Assembly: GCA_001598975.1 (NCBI GenBank)
Contig: BBXU01000327.1
Location: 1-10,228 of the forward strand
Origin: Parachlorella kessleri
Taxonomy: Eukaryota > Chlorophyta > Trebouxiophyceae > Chlorellales > Chlorellaceae
Direction of reading: 5' to 3'
DNA length: 10,228 nt
This document shows, one piece after another, positions 7,628 to 10,228 of the stretch. Position 1 is the stretch's first letter, and each line of letters starts with the position of its first letter. The notes below the pieces were generated by a model that was not told where the DNA came from, did no database searches, and saw only the letters and a list, made by a program, of their open reading frames with translations. The translations under genes were made by a program, and so were the position numbers.

Positions 7628-10074
7628 ATGGCGCTGCACAAGCTTTCAGGGCGACTCTTCTTTGCTGCCGCATCACTCCTGCTTCTGGGACTGTACTTCC
7701 TCTTTTGTTATGGTTATGCCATCTCGCAACTCACAAGTACAATGCACACACTAGGTGCCCTTACACTTGGCACACGAAATGGATCCGTCACAGCTTCAAC
7801 AGCTTTGGCGGCAGACCTGCTCCCTCTGCCTTTACCAGAAGCCCCACAACCCAAGCAGCCTGGCAACACCAGTGTCTCAAGTGTTCCAACCACCCAGGAC
7901 ACGTCAGACACCAGCGGTGCCGTTCACGCAGCCCCCCACGGTGCTTCACGGCTGGCTCCCATGAACAAGTCTACAGAACTGCCAGCGGCCCCCGGTCCAA
8001 GCCCACCGAGCGCAGCCCACCCTGGGTCTCCTCCCCGTCCAGTGCCCCACAACAGCACAGGCGCGGCAACAGAACTGCGAGCCAGGCAGGCTAGGGCTGC
8101 CGCCCTTGCTGGCTTCCAGTGGAAGCTGTACAGCCTGTACAGCGGGAGTCTGTTATCGTCGGCGTCGCAGCGTCAGGTCGAGCAGCACTACTTGCAGCAC
8201 AACCTGACCCAGCAAGCCTGCTACCAGAGGCCGCCCCTGGCCAGCATACGGTACAACACCATAGGAGGGCTTGCCAACCAGCTCCTAAGCCACCTGGGCG
8301 CGTTGGCCATGGCTGAGGGGTTGGCCTCCAGAGGCCTGCCCGTGCAAGTGGTGTTGCAACCGGCTCTCAGCCGCACCTCCTTCAAATCTATTACACCCTT
8401 TGTAGAGCTGCCTACCAGCTCGCTCTTCGACACCAAGCGAATGGCACACTACTGGGGGCCCAGGGGTGTGACTGTCCTGGAACAGGTGTGCATAGGGAGC
8501 ATCCCTTTAGGGGCTGCTCCCTTACATGTGGTGCTGCTGGCTTGCTTGCCTTGCTTGCTTGCCTTGCAGGCAAGTGTAACCTGTTGCATCCCTCTGGGTG
8601 TGCGGGTGACCTGCAGTGGGGAAGGGCTTCCTGGTAGGCTGAGGCAGGGACACATGCCTGGTCCCACTGTGCAGGGCGCATCCCTTGATAACTGCACCAA
8701 GGTTCACGTAGACTGGCTGCCAAGCTGGCCACTCCCAAGAAACCTGGCCATAAAGGATTCTATTGAGCGGCTGGGGGCCTCCATTGGCGCTGCAGTATGC
8801 AAAGCAGTGCGCAACAGTACCGCTCACGACCTGTGCGTCCCGCTTGACTTTGATGGCTTCTTGTTCACGTTCAACCACTCCAGGTGGGGCACGTGCAGAA
8901 GCTTACAGTGTGAGTGCCATCTCCTGCCTGCAAGCACCAGGTCAGGCCAGGTTGGGGGAGGGCCGACGGCGCCTGCTCCCAGTCCCATCGGGAAAACCTT
9001 GCCATTGAGGGTGAGACTTCCCACCTGGGGGACTCGCGGCAGCATGGTCAGGCGGCGGTTCGCTGTTAGACTAGACTAGACTAGTAAAATAGGGTGTTAC
9101 TTCCCTGCCCCTACTGCGTGTGTTGCAGATCCTTCCCGGAGTGCGAGGTAGCTGCAAGGGGGCTGTTCTTTTGTCGAGAAGTGGTCACAGCAGCAGAGTT
9201 GGTTACGGAGCAGCTGAAGACAAGGTACCAGCAATACAATGGGCTTCACCTTCGAATTGAAGGAGATTGGGCAGCATTTGAAAGACCGGTGGGTGCGATC
9301 CTAAGTGGCGTGGCAGGTATGGTCTCCTGGCAAGTAATCGCCTGAGGGCTGACACGCCAAGAGATGGGGTGGGAGCTGAGTGTCGGGCTGTTTGCCCAAT
9401 TAGGCGCTCAATCTCGCTTTCTGTGTGCCCAGGTTATCCCCCCCCCCTCCCCCCAACCACACACACACACACACACAACCCACCCACCCACACCTCAAAA
9501 GCCCACATACCACCACCACTACCTTACAAGAACACATTGCACACCTGCACGTGCTCACCCACACGGCATGAGCTCCACAAACACAACAACGTTAGCATCG
9601 ACATAACACCGTACCTTTCCCTGCTCATGCAGACGGATGTCATCCCTTATTTGCAGCGAATGAAGGCTGCTGGATTCATGAACACAACCGTCCTATACGT
9701 AGCTTCTGGGATCTTTTCATACTATAATGACAGTAGTGAGCGAGTTATTCGGGTGCAGTGTGGTAGGGGTGGGGGTCGTGGGTGGGGTGTGTGTGTGAGG
9801 TGGGTGGGTGTGTGGTGGGTGTGGGTGGGTGTTGGGGTGGGGGGGTGGGTGGGGGAGGGGGTCGGTTGCCTGCCCACTCCAGGTGATAGTGTTTTGGCCG
9901 GGGTACCCAGCTCATCATGAACATTTATCAACAGGGCTTGCCCGCCCAAGGCACCTTACCTTTAACTACTTCATGGTGCAGATACACAAGCACTGAAGGA
10001 GAGGTTGATGGGCGTAGGTATATGCAGCTCAGTGCTCTACAAGGAAGGTTTGCTGCCACGGGACCGCCTACAAG
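7628..10074 (+). CDS. Golgi-type membrane glycosyltransferase, O-fucosyltransferase (O-FucT)-like, 3' end outside the window
   Basis: Five exons give at least 474 residues: 7628-8485, 8675-8883, 9129-9288, 9633-9735 and 9982-10074. Their intron phases are 0, 2, 0, 1, and the next is 1. The start CCAATGGCG precedes a type II signal anchor (residues 9-33), then a Pro/Ser/Thr/Ala-rich stem (about 60-150) with several N-x-S/T sequons. The catalytic part carries RYNTIGGLANQLLSHLGALA (209-228), like the GG(L/x)xNQ loop of fucosyltransferases. It also has YNGLHLRIEGDWAAF (392-406; H396, R398, E400, D402), matching the HxRxExD motif of O-FucT proteins, and TTVLYVASGIFSYY (427-440) and SVLYKEGLL (460-468), matching the later ASG and KE motifs. 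The usual last motif, the D-F-x-x segment, would be in a later exon. The likely activity is fucose transfer from GDP-fucose in the Golgi lumen; donor and acceptor are inferred. Alternative splice sites exist: acceptor at 8569, donors at 8908 and at 9733. A further exon might begin near 10190. Confidence 0.75.
9441..9498. repeat. Poly-C / (CA)10 / CCCA low-complexity tract in intron 3
   Basis: A C-rich run is followed by a perfect (CA)10 at 9458-9477 and then CCCA-type repeats to about 9498. It lies inside intron 3 (9289-9632) of the fucosyltransferase-like gene. Confidence 0.93.
9763..9863 (+). repeat. G-rich GGGT/GT low-complexity tract in intron 4, quadruplex-prone
   Basis: About 100 nt made almost only of G and T, with many runs of 3-7 G separated by 1-4 nt, on the coding strand. 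This fits the G3+N1-7 pattern of G-quadruplexes many times over. It fills much of intron 4 (9736-9981) of the fucosyltransferase-like gene. Confidence 0.93.
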
Positions 10075-10228
10075 GTCAGCACGATCTGTACAACGCATGC
10101 CGCACTTGCATAACAATTTACCAATCTGGCAAGGGGTTTTGTGTACGCTGCTGTTGACAAGAGGTGGCATTGTGTGTGCAAACTTGAGCAGTGGTGTTTC
10201 TCGAGTATGATGACGACGGGGGGGGGGT

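Noticed and set aside
7606..8094. Long open frame of 162 codons overlapping the start of the fucosyltransferase-like gene
   Set aside because: It is a different frame of the Pro/Ser-rich stem region, lacks an ATG at its start and is Arg/Ser/His/Cys-rich, as expected for a shadow frame.
9129..9160. Splicing exon 2 of the fucosyltransferase-like gene from the strong GTGAGT donor at 8910
   Set aside because: That junction gives phase 1 and runs into an in-frame TAG within eight codons, while the donor at 8884 restores the conserved frame.
1..10228. CRISPR arrays, bacterial operons, rRNA or intact transposons
   Set aside because: No regularly spaced repeats, no Shine-Dalgarno-led gene chains, no terminal inverted repeats and no transposase or reverse-transcriptase motifs were seen.

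Overview
The window looks like nuclear DNA of a green alga, most likely a chlorophycean of the Chlamydomonadales (Volvox/Chlamydomonas/Haematococcus type). This is inferred from small coding exons split by many 100-350 nt introns with GT(A/G)NG(T/N) donors and (T/C)GCAG acceptors, moderately high GC, CA/GT microsatellites, a TGTAA polyadenylation-type signal, and secretory proteins of a kind common in algal extracellular matrix. The organism cannot be named with certainty. The ORFs are exons, not bacterial-type genes, so I rebuilt the genes by joining exons at splice sites of matching phase.

Layout: (1) 1-636 may hold the 3' end of an upstream gene (weak) and the 5' flank of gene 1. (2) 637-2455, plus strand: a six-exon gene for a 243-residue secreted protein with one fasciclin (FAS1) domain, an acidic tail and the C-terminus RQEL. 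(3) 2456-3548: a spacer with a perfect 46-nt tandem duplication. (4) 3549-5249, plus strand: a second six-exon FAS1 gene (193 residues) with exactly the same intron phases as the first, so the two are tandem paralogues. (5) 5250-7627: a 2.4 kb spacer with a likely polyadenylation signal, one unexplained AT-richer ORF, a duplicated pyrimidine-rich repeat and a GT/poly-G tract. (6) 7628 to the window end, plus strand: at least five exons of a type II membrane glycosyltransferase resembling the GDP-fucose O-fucosyltransferase (O-FucT) family, incomplete at the 3' end.

Working together (inference): FAS1 proteins are usually glycosylated adhesion or matrix proteins, and the third gene is probably a Golgi sugar transferase. 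All three products therefore fit the secretory/cell-surface pathway. Eukaryotic neighbours need not be functionally linked. I see no sign of a defence system, CRISPR array, intact transposon, rRNA or tRNA. The most unusual points are the ER-retention-like tail on one FAS1 paralogue, complementary low-complexity tracts flanking exon 4 of the fucosyltransferase gene, and an intron in that gene that is a multiple of three and stop-free.
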